From assembly GCA_035545735.1 (NCBI GenBank), contig DASZXS010000019.1:119711-183710 (forward strand): a DNA stretch of 64,000 bases, written 5' to 3'. The translations under genes and the position numbers were made by a program. This document shows, one piece after another, positions 30,110 to 37,018 of this stretch (positions within the stretch are counted from its first letter, which is position 1; each line of letters starts with the position of its first letter). This stretch comes from JAJYKC01 sp035545735. GTDB taxonomy: Bacteria > Acidobacteriota > Terriglobia > Bryobacterales > Bryobacteraceae. The notes beneath the pieces are model-generated. The model was not told the DNA's origin. It ran no database searches and saw only the letters and a list, made by a program, of their open reading frames with translations.

Positions 30110-30904
30110 CTAGTTGTGCGAATCGGATTTACGGGCGACTGCGATAATCGAGGTCCCGAACGGGAGTTTTCCTCCAAGTCGCAGCCACACTCGCTCAAGC
30201 CAAAGCACGCCCCCGAGAATCTCATTTGCCAGGGGAATGATCCTGAATTCCTCCTGCGCCCTCTGCAGATCGGAGCCTGCTCTGCCGCGCCGGTGTGCAA
30301 CTTTCCGGACGAACAGAAGCAGCGGGAATAAGATGGCCATGAATTGGCTCAAATATTCCACCTCATAACCCGCTGACGACAATACCTGTTTAAGACCCCC
30401 AGGTGAGTATCGTCGGCAATGGTGAGCGGCGACGTCGAAATAACTCCACAGGGCCTGGTGGGCGGGAACGGTGACCATCAGCCGGCCACCCGGCGCGAGC
30501 AAATTGCGCATCGCCTGGAGAGTTCCCGCGTCGTCGGGGATGTGCTCCAGAACGTCGAACATCCCCACCACGTCGAACACCGGCGGAAACGGCGCCTGCC
30601 TTAAGTCCCCCTGCACAAGCAAATCCAGGTCGCGGGCGCGCGCGAACCGGATTCCCGCGGACCAGAGCTCCATTCCAAAGACACTACCTCTGGAGCACGC
30701 TCGTTTCAGAAAGCGTAAAACATTGCCGGTTCCAAAGCCGACCTCCAAAACCCGGTGGCCTTCCGGAAAACCCGCCGTAACCGAGCGGGCGAGATCCGAG
30801 ATGAGGAGGTTGCGAGACCGAAACCAAAAATGACGGTCTTCTGCCTTTGCGAGCGCTTCGAAAAACTGCGGGTCGTATCCACCCCCGGAATCACCGGTTT
30901 CCAT
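30110..30904 (-). CDS. SAM-dependent methyltransferase in a glycan operon
   Basis: A 264-aa class I methyltransferase. The SAM-binding motif I is VLEVGFGTGNVL (about residues 52-63), followed by GMELW (motif II), FDVVGMFDVLEHI (motif IV/post I, about 110-122) and LAPGGRLMVTVPA. This pattern is common in methyltransferases of polysaccharide and secondary-metabolite clusters. Its start overlaps the stop of the wecE-like gene by one base (TAATG), so it is the last gene of a four-gene operon. The acceptor is unknown; methylation of the sugar or a lipid-linked glycan is inferred from context. A hydrophobic stretch around 195-210 (MAILFPLLLFV) may contact the membrane. Confidence 0.88.
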   Translation of the reverse strand: METGDSGGGYDPQFFEALAKAEDRHFWFRSRNLLISDLARSVTAGFPEGHRVLEVGFGTGNVLRFLKRACSRGSVFGMELWSAGIRFARARDLDLLVQGDLRQAPFPPVFDVVGMFDVLEHIPDDAGTLQAMRNLLAPGGRLMVTVPAHQALWSYFDVAAHHCRRYSPGGLKQVLSSAGYEVEYLSQFMAILFPLLLFVRKVAHRRGRAGSDLQRAQEEFRIIPLANEILGGVLWLERVWLRLGGKLPFGTSIIAVARKSDSHN

Positions 30905-32079
30905 TACGCTGAATCGCCGGCACTCACCGGGCGTGAGTCGGCCGTTCGGCCATCGAAGAATTCCATAACACTCCGTATCACGTAGGCTTGATCGCCCTCG
31001 GAGAGGTCATTGTAGAACGGCAGGCGCACCAGGCGATCGCTGATATCCTCGGTCACCGGGCACTGGCCTGCCGCGCCGCCATACCGCCGCCCCATGGGCG
31101 AAAGATGCAAAGGAAGGTAGTGGAAGACGCTCAGGATCTGTCTCTCTTTCAAATGTCCGATGAACCGTTGCCGTGCATCATATGACGGCAGGAGCAGATA
31201 GAACATATGATAGGCCTGCTCACAGGAGGATGGAACGGCAGGCATGCGAATGTCATGATCCATGCACCAGTTCTTCAGCCCCTCCTGATAACGATGCCAA
31301 ATCCGCTTTCGCTTCTCCAGGATCAGCGCGCGCTCCTCCAACTGGGCAAAAAGAAACGCCGCCAGCTGATCGGATAGCGCATAGCTGGAACCGACATCCT
31401 GCCAGGTGTATTTGTCCACCTGGCCGCGAAAGAAGCGGCCGCGGTCGGTTCCCTTCTGCCGGATAATCTCCGCCCGCTCGATCAATTGCGGATCGTTCAA
31501 CACTAACGCCCCGCCTTCTCCGCACGTAAAGTTTTTGGTCTCGTGAAAGCTCTGCGACGCCATCTGCCCAAAGGTGCCGAGCTGCCGCCCATCGTAGCGG
31601 GCGAATAATCCGTGCGCATTGTCTTCAATGACTAACAGTTCGTGCCGGCGGGCGATCTCCATCAGCGCCTTCATTTCGCAGCCGACGCCCGCGTAATGAA
31701 CGGGAATGATTGCCTTCGTCTTCGGCGTCAAGGCCGCTTCCACTTTTGTCTCATCCAGGTTGAGCGTATCGGGGCGGATATCGACGAAGACCGGCTTGGC
31801 TCCTCGCAGGACAAAGGCGTTGGCCGTGGAGACGAAGGTGAAGGACGGAAGCACCACCTCGTCACCCGGCTCAATATCTGCCAAAAGGGCGGCCATCTCG
31901 AGCGCGTGAGTGCAGGAGGTGACCAGCAGCACGGACTTGGCGCCCATCTCCCTCTGCAGCAATTCCTGGCATTTCGCGGTAAACATACCATCCGCGGAGA
32001 TGTGTCCACGCTCGATGCACTGGGCGGTGTACAAAACTTCGTTGCCGGCGAGACACGGACGGTTAAATGGTATTTTCAT
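30904..32079 (-). CDS. wecE: dTDP-4-amino-4,6-dideoxygalactose transaminase (DegT/DnrJ family)
   Basis: A 391-aa PLP-dependent sugar aminotransferase that matches WecE (RffA) closely in its blocks: IPFNRPCLAGNE at the start, FVSTANAFVLRGAKPVFVD (82-100), PVHYAGVGCEM (126-136), the PLP-binding Lys182 in HETKNF, and RGQVDKYTWQDVGSSY. WecE converts dTDP-4-keto-6-deoxyglucose to dTDP-4-amino-4,6-dideoxygalactose. The gene overlaps the GT2 gene upstream by 4 bp and the methyltransferase downstream by one base. Together with the WecD-like acetyltransferase it would make dTDP-Fuc4NAc or a relative. The rest of the enterobacterial common antigen genes are absent from the window. Confidence 0.9.
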   Translation of the reverse strand: MKIPFNRPCLAGNEVLYTAQCIERGHISADGMFTAKCQELLQREMGAKSVLLVTSCTHALEMAALLADIEPGDEVVLPSFTFVSTANAFVLRGAKPVFVDIRPDTLNLDETKVEAALTPKTKAIIPVHYAGVGCEMKALMEIARRHELLVIEDNAHGLFARYDGRQLGTFGQMASQSFHETKNFTCGEGGALVLNDPQLIERAEIIRQKGTDRGRFFRGQVDKYTWQDVGSSYALSDQLAAFLFAQLEERALILEKRKRIWHRYQEGLKNWCMDHDIRMPAVPSSCEQAYHMFYLLLPSYDARQRFIGHLKERQILSVFHYLPLHLSPMGRRYGGAAGQCPVTEDISDRLVRLPFYNDLSEGDQAYVIRSVMEFFDGRTADSRPVSAGDSA

Positions 32080-33038
32080 GGTCTTGGAGCTTCATCGTTC
32101 CGAAGCGGCGGCAGCTCGGTGGCGGCGGGATCGGTCGTTGAGCGGACGACATAGCTGGGTTGGCTCATCACCAGGGTGTGCATTCGAGCCAGGTACTCGC
32201 CCATGACGCCAAGAGCAAACAGTTGAGCGCCGGAGAAGATGGCGATGATGGATGCCAGGAATCCAAAACCTGGAACACTCGCGCCCTCCACCAGGTACCG
32301 CGCGACGACGTAAACAAGGACGATGCCGCCAAAAAGCGTGAAGGCGAATCCCAGCAAACTGGCCAGGCGCAGCGGAAGAGTAGTGAAGCCGGTCATCATG
32401 TTGATGGCATGGGCCAGCAGCTTCCGCCATGTATAGTTGGACACCCCGGCAGTCCGGGCTTTGTGGTCCACGGTAACGGAAGCGACCATCCTCGTGCTCC
32501 AACTCAACAGCGCGTCGATGGATACATGACTCCCGGAAAACTGATGGAAGCTCTCCCGGAGACCCGTGCGGAACGCGCGAAATGCGCTGACTTTCCGGGC
32601 GACGTCCGCTCCCATTCCCTTCTGCAGAGCCACCTTCGTCACGATCGACGCAATATTGCGGGCAAGACCGTGCATCTCATGTAGTGGCGTTCCGTAGACG
32701 AGATCGAATCCCTCTTCGAGCTTTGCGACTAATTTTGGCACTTCCGCCGGCGGGTTCTGGAGATCGTCGTCCAGGGTCACAATTACATCGTGCCGCGCCG
32801 CGCGCACCCCGCAGAGCAGCGCGTTGTGCTGCCCGAAATTGCGCATGAGGTCAATGCCCCGAACCCATTCATGGCGGCCGGCAAGCCCGCGAATGAGACC
32901 CCAGCTCCCGTCGCGGCTTCCATCGTTCACCAGGATCAATTCAATCTCGTAAAACTGACGGAGGGCCGCGATTTCTTCCACCAGGTCATCGAGTGTCGCT
33001 TCGGCGTTGTAGACGGGGACAACAATGGAAAGGCTCAC
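32076..33038 (-). CDS. Family 2 glycosyltransferase (ArnC/dolichyl-phosphate-mannose-synthase type)
   Basis: I chose the GTG at 33038, which overlaps the stop of the preceding gene (GTGA) and has AGGAGG 4 bp upstream, giving 320 aa; a longer start at 33068 is possible. The GT-A domain begins LSIVVPVYNAEATL and shows VNDGSRDGSW, the metal-binding TLDDDLQNPP and a QKGMGADV region. Two hydrophobic segments near the C-terminus (about 222-245 and 253-277) anchor it to the membrane. Relatives such as ArnC move an aminosugar from a nucleotide onto undecaprenyl phosphate on the cytoplasmic face. Between the wecD- and wecE-like genes it probably uses the 4-acylamino-dideoxyhexose they make. Confidence 0.9.
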   Translation of the reverse strand: MSLSIVVPVYNAEATLDDLVEEIAALRQFYEIELILVNDGSRDGSWGLIRGLAGRHEWVRGIDLMRNFGQHNALLCGVRAARHDVIVTLDDDLQNPPAEVPKLVAKLEEGFDLVYGTPLHEMHGLARNIASIVTKVALQKGMGADVARKVSAFRAFRTGLRESFHQFSGSHVSIDALLSWSTRMVASVTVDHKARTAGVSNYTWRKLLAHAINMMTGFTTLPLRLASLLGFAFTLFGGIVLVYVVARYLVEGASVPGFGFLASIIAIFSGAQLFALGVMGEYLARMHTLVMSQPSYVVRSTTDPAATELPPLRNDEAPRP

Positions 33039-33781
33039 GGATCCTCCTGAAACCACCTGTGATACCAAAATGCCAGAGAGTCGGTAAGAAAGCCGTTCCG
33101 CTGATAGAGCCGCTGGGCGGCAATGTTTCTTCCCTGCGTCACGACACTCACGCGGTGCTTTTCCTTCGTCCGCAGGAACGCGAGAGCCGATTGGACAAGA
33201 ACTGACCCGAGCCCCATGCCGCGCGCCCAGTCGGCGACTGCCAGCAGGCCAATCTTACCGGTCGGGCCCGCAAATTCACAAGTTACATAACCGGCGGGCT
33301 TTCCTTCCCGTTCCACCACGAGCGTAGCCTTATGGACGTCCCGTGTGCTGTTCACCAGCCATTCCTCATAAAGGGCCTGACATCGCTCGCGAGGAAAACG
33401 TTGGTCAAAATAAAAACGGGTGGTGGTGTGGCTGAAACCGGCAATCCGCAGCAAATGGGGTAAGTCGCTGTTGTGAAACGGCCGGACGTCGGGCGTTACG
33501 AAACCGGTAGAGGCGGACTCCCGGGACAAAGTAACACGCACATCCGTAAGTGAAAACCCTTCCCGCGCCGCGATCCGGAGGGTGGCCGGGTCATCCGGAG
33601 GCGCAAGAAAGTAGAGACACGCGATTTTCTCGGAAATGCACCAATGGAGAATTGCGGGAGCGGACTCTTCGGTCAAACGCGCGACACGAAGCGCAGCGAT
33701 CCGCACGCCGAAGAAGGACGAATCCCAGGCAAGAATTTCGCCCCACGCATCGCCTCCGGGCAAGGGCCTTGCTTCGTTCAT
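33035..33781 (-). CDS. wecD: WecD-like GNAT acetyltransferase for dTDP-4-amino-dideoxygalactose
   Basis: A 248-aa GNAT-fold protein similar to WecD (RffC). The family motif SHTTTRFYFDQRFPR (about residues 113-127) is clear, and the acetyl-CoA loop is WARGMGLGS (about 190-198). WecD adds an acetyl group to the 4-amino group made by WecE. It is the first gene of the operon wecD-GT2-wecE-methyltransferase, each overlapping the next by 1 to 4 bp. The ATG at 33781 follows a 310-bp gap. The acyl donor could be other than acetyl-CoA. Confidence 0.82.
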   Translation of the reverse strand: MNEARPLPGGDAWGEILAWDSSFFGVRIAALRVARLTEESAPAILHWCISEKIACLYFLAPPDDPATLRIAAREGFSLTDVRVTLSRESASTGFVTPDVRPFHNSDLPHLLRIAGFSHTTTRFYFDQRFPRERCQALYEEWLVNSTRDVHKATLVVEREGKPAGYVTCEFAGPTGKIGLLAVADWARGMGLGSVLVQSALAFLRTKEKHRVSVVTQGRNIAAQRLYQRNGFLTDSLAFWYHRWFQEDP

Positions 33782-34091
33782 TACCGCCGCATCTTCCGGC
33801 TCGTTATCGCTCCTTGCGGAAGGTGCGCGAAGACCCAGGGTCCCGTTCCCTCACCCACATACTCTCTTTTTACACTGGCACAATTCGGTTTGAACACCTG
33901 GGGCCCTTGCGAAATAGTATCAGGGTCGCCGCTCCGGCGCAAAACGCCCGCCGCTGAGGGCCGTGGCGCCGTGAGCATTTGTCCTTCGCTGTCGTGTTGC
34001 GCCATTCCAATCTCTTTGTCGCTCGAAGTAACAACGGGGCCGGTTGCCCGGTCCGCCGGGTTTTTCCGCTAGTGGATGCAGGAGGGACGTC
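33782..34091. promoter_or_regulatory. Divergent gap between the glycan operon and the lipoprotein operon
   Basis: This 310-bp stretch has no gene I can support. A terminator-like hairpin sits at 34047-34065 before the lipoprotein ribosome site (AGGAGGG at 34079-34085). A loose plus-strand match to TTGAAC/TAGTAT near 33890-33925 has 19-bp spacing and is weak. Confidence 0.4.
34047..34065 (+). terminator. Terminator or attenuator hairpin in the leader of the lipoprotein operon
   Basis: CCCGG (34047-34051) pairs with CCGGG (34056-34060) around TCCG, followed by TTTTT. It lies 13 bp before the AGGAGGG ribosome site of the lipoprotein gene. The GGCCGGTTG just upstream could pair with the left arm and prevent the hairpin, so an attenuator is possible. 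Confidence 0.45.
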
Positions 34092-35933
34092 ATGAAGCAT
34101 CGAACGTGTATTGCAATTTTGATGGGTTTGCTGGCTCTGGGGCCGATGGCGGGCTGTTCGAGCAAATTCGTCGTTACCAAAATCAGTGTTCCGGTGAAGA
34201 ACGGAAACGTGAGCCGGGCGAGGGCTAATACGCAAACCGCCGGAGCGGCCGATGCGATGCCCAGGCAGGCTCAGGCATTCCTGCCGGAGGAGGGCGGAGT
34301 CGCGGCAGTAAGTCACAGCGGTGGCTATGCTCCAGGCGCGGCGAGCGGCGCAAAAAAAGGCACTCTCGACGGGCTGATCTATTCCCTGCCGTTCACCGTA
34401 GTCCAAGTTACGGCCCCGGTAGTTAAGAAGGAAGCGCGCGAGGGCTACTTTTCTGAGTTCGCCGAGGTTTTCTTTCTCGACGAATATCTTGCGGGCGGCG
34501 CCGTAGCGCCCGGGACGACCGGAGTGACCTTCCGGCTGGATAAACCGGGCATCGCGACGATGGCCGAGCCGGATCCGAAAGAGCAGTATTACGTAAAGCT
34601 GAATCGCTCGCGCTGGGAATTGTTTCGCGACGTCACCGGATCTCTCGAATTGGGGGAAACCGGGATGCTGACGTCGGGCCAGGTGACGGTCACGAACACG
34701 GCGCCTGACCTGACAATTAGCGCGGCATCAGTGATTACAGGACTGCTCACGCGGACGGCATTCGCTACACCGCTGGGCGGCGGGGACGTCGTTGAGCAGG
34801 CGCCGCCGTTCGATACCGGGAGAGCACAGTCGATCATCAAGGCGTGCGCCGCGATATTGACGGACCCAAATGAAAAGGCATTCTTCCAACAGATCGGAAA
34901 GACGGTAAACAACGCGCTGTCGCGCCGGCCGGAGGAGGATCAGATCCTCTACTGCCAGCTTCGTGCGCCGATCGAGCGGCGTCCCGTCTACGATTTCTTG
35001 AAGGATTCGAATGAAGAGAGAAGGAACCGCCTTGCATCGGAATTTCGAAATGCGGCGGCCGCCTACGTAACCATTCAGAACCTGACCGACAAACTGAATG
35101 ATCTGATCTCGGGAGCGCCGATGCTGCCGCAGCCGACCGAGTCGCGCACGGAGCTCGAGCGATTGATTCAAACCCAGGCCGAAAAGTATTTTTTGGGAAA
35201 AGTCGACAAGACGCCGTGGTCGCCGGCGTTCACGGTACGTGAGTATGACGCGGCGGTGGTGCCTCTGTTTACGATCGACAAAAAGAACGGCGTTTGCTGG
35301 ATCGATCCAGCCCAAACGGCCGGCGGCGTACTGCCCAATCCGGATTTCTGCACCGGCGATATCAGCCGGACGCCGCCCGAAGGTTCCGATCTGGTCTCGG
35401 TGGAACTTCGTAAAGTGGACTGGGACACAACCGCGTCGACAGCCGAGGCAAAGTTCGATCTAAAGAAGGCGGGGCGGGGATTTGCCTATCGGATTCCGGC
35501 GCAAGCGACGGTGATCCTGAACCGTGGAAAGTCCGAGGTAGGCCGGGCCACGGTAGCGGTAGCGCAGTTTGGACATACAGCTTCCCTGCCTGCGTCGCTC
35601 GGTGGCTTCTCCACCACCTACACCTTCAAACTGGACGAAGCTACCGGCGCAATGCGTAGCGCAAGTTTCGGACGAACGGGAATCATCCGGAAAGAATCGC
35701 TGGATGCCGCGGGGACCAATCTCAACGCGCTCTTGGACGCGCGCCGGGCACAGTTGGAGGCGCGTAAGAAACAAGCGGAAACGGACGCGGAGAATGCATC
35801 GGTCGGAACTGACCTGGAGCGTCGAAAGAAGCTGTTGGAAACTCAAGTGGCCGTGCAGGAGGCTTGTCAAAAATTGAAGCTCGACTGCGGCATTCTCATC
35901 GATTCCGCCGGAAACGCGGTGAAGCCGCAATGA
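34092..35933 (+). CDS. Large lipoprotein of unknown function (DUF4831-like N-terminus)
   Basis: The ATG at 34092, preceded by AGGAGGG, gives a 613-aa protein with a lipoprotein signal: basic n-region MKHR, hydrophobic core, and lipobox MAGC with Cys22. I do not firmly recognise the mature part. The segment GLIYSLPFTVVQVTAPVVKK with the following YFSEFAEVFFL recalls DUF4831 proteins, but this is a by-eye resemblance. The C-terminal 80 residues are charged and heptad-like (RRAQLEARKKQAETDAENA...), suggesting a coiled coil, and end in a Cys-containing tail. The stop overlaps the start of the papain-like gene by ATGA. Expected to be anchored in the inner or outer membrane. Confidence 0.75.
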   Translation: MKHRTCIAILMGLLALGPMAGCSSKFVVTKISVPVKNGNVSRARANTQTAGAADAMPRQAQAFLPEEGGVAAVSHSGGYAPGAASGAKKGTLDGLIYSLPFTVVQVTAPVVKKEAREGYFSEFAEVFFLDEYLAGGAVAPGTTGVTFRLDKPGIATMAEPDPKEQYYVKLNRSRWELFRDVTGSLELGETGMLTSGQVTVTNTAPDLTISAASVITGLLTRTAFATPLGGGDVVEQAPPFDTGRAQSIIKACAAILTDPNEKAFFQQIGKTVNNALSRRPEEDQILYCQLRAPIERRPVYDFLKDSNEERRNRLASEFRNAAAAYVTIQNLTDKLNDLISGAPMLPQPTESRTELERLIQTQAEKYFLGKVDKTPWSPAFTVREYDAAVVPLFTIDKKNGVCWIDPAQTAGGVLPNPDFCTGDISRTPPEGSDLVSVELRKVDWDTTASTAEAKFDLKKAGRGFAYRIPAQATVILNRGKSEVGRATVAVAQFGHTASLPASLGGFSTTYTFKLDEATGAMRSASFGRTGIIRKESLDAAGTNLNALLDARRAQLEARKKQAETDAENASVGTDLERRKKLLETQVAVQEACQKLKLDCGILIDSAGNAVKPQ

Positions 35934-36421
35934 GCCGCCTGCTCCCGGTAGCGATCCCGCTTCAAGAGCAGAGCAACTGGTGCTGGGCTGCCGTCAGCCT
36001 CGGGGTTCACCGGTTCTACTTCGTCCCGGAAGTGTTCCAGCGGCAATGCCAGGTGGCCGCTCTGTTCAGTGTGGGGTGCTGCGTAAATCCAGCGCCCTGC
36101 AACGTCCAACGCCGGCTGGAAACCGCGCTCCAGGGAGTGCGGTGTCTGGGCGGACTGCCGATCGCGGGAGCGCTGACTCCCGCGGTCTTGATCCAGCAAG
36201 TGGAGGTTTTGGGCCGTCCGGTGTGCGCACACATCAGTTGGCGGGGCGGCGGTCCACAGCACTTTGTGGCAATTACCGGATGCGCGGAGACCGGGGGGCT
36301 GACGCTGACCATTCAGGACCCGCTCCGAGGCGAATTGCCGTATGACTATTCGCATTTCGTGAGTCAGTACCAGGGGCAGGGCGTTTGGGATTTCAGTTAT
36401 CTGACGGTGAGAAGGGTGTGA
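35930..36421 (+). CDS. Papain-like cysteine protease
   Basis: A 163-aa protein with the papain-like signature SNWCWAA: oxyanion Gln12 or Gln14, nucleophile Cys18, His111 in GGGPQHFVAITG and Asp130 in TIQDPLRGE. This arrangement matches small bacterial papain-fold peptidases of the C39/C70-like groups. Additional cysteines (Cys50, Cys51, Cys57) are close together. There is no signal peptide, which is odd beside a lipoprotein, so it may act in the cytoplasm or be exported by another route. The ATG overlaps the lipoprotein stop (ATGA) and the next gene starts 3 bp after its stop, so the three are co-translated. The substrate is unknown; the lipoprotein or third protein are candidates. Confidence 0.82.
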   Translation: MSRLLPVAIPLQEQSNWCWAAVSLGVHRFYFVPEVFQRQCQVAALFSVGCCVNPAPCNVQRRLETALQGVRCLGGLPIAGALTPAVLIQQVEVLGRPVCAHISWRGGGPQHFVAITGCAETGGLTLTIQDPLRGELPYDYSHFVSQYQGQGVWDFSYLTVRRV

Positions 36422-36424
36422 TTT

Positions 36425-37006
36425 ATGCGGCGAAGACAACAACCGACGCCGGGGCAGCGGCACGAGAGACAGAGCGCTCTGCAACGGTTGGGGGCCGTCG
36501 AGACCGGCGATAGCGCCGCCGCGGCAGCGGCTGCCACCGCTGAATCCGGCTGGGAGGCGCTGCTCATCCGGACGGCTTCCTGGAGCAGCGCCTTGGAACC
36601 GCGTTGGACGGAGCAGGCCCGTCGCACCGGCACGGTTCTACTTTCCGCGGACAATCCCCGGGAAATTTTCCTTTCGGAGGAAGGTGGAACATCGCGATTC
36701 TCTCACTCGACCCGCCGCTGGATACGCACGTCGGTCGACCAGGTGGAAGCCATCGCCGGTGGAGCGGGTGAATGGTGGCTCGAATTGTTACAGGTGCCCT
36801 CGCTCGGCGTGGAGGCCGCAATCGTGAGGGCTGAGGGGGAGCAGCCGCTATTTGTTGTTCTGAGGCGCGGGATGGTGGATTCCTTATTGGCAGGATCCAC
36901 GATGGACGCCGGTCAGTTTGAGAATGTCGTTACCGCGTGGGCTGCGAGTCATGCACCGGAGGACGTGCGGCCGGTGAATGTTTCGAGCAACGGTCCTCAA
37001 CCATAG
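36425..37006 (+). CDS. Protein of unknown function in the lipoprotein/papain-like operon
   Basis: A 193-aa protein I do not recognise. The first 40 residues are low-complexity and basic then alanine-rich (MRRRQQPTPGQRHERQ, then an A-rich run near 31-40), the rest is a compact domain with SRFSHSTRRWIRTSVDQVEAIAGG and VEAAIVRAEGEQPLFVVLRRG. No signal peptide, membrane helix or catalytic motif is obvious. Position 3 bp after the protease gene argues that it works with the protease. It ends 13 bp before the convergent kinase gene. Confidence 0.7.
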   Translation: MRRRQQPTPGQRHERQSALQRLGAVETGDSAAAAAAATAESGWEALLIRTASWSSALEPRWTEQARRTGTVLLSADNPREIFLSEEGGTSRFSHSTRRWIRTSVDQVEAIAGGAGEWWLELLQVPSLGVEAAIVRAEGEQPLFVVLRRGMVDSLLAGSTMDAGQFENVVTAWAASHAPEDVRPVNVSSNGPQP

Positions 37007-37018
37007 GTCCTGAGGTCG

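Noticed and set aside
36502..36543. Alanine-rich run in the 193-aa protein as a sign of a frameshift
   Set aside because: The frame is intact to its stop and codon use is even; this is ordinary low complexity.
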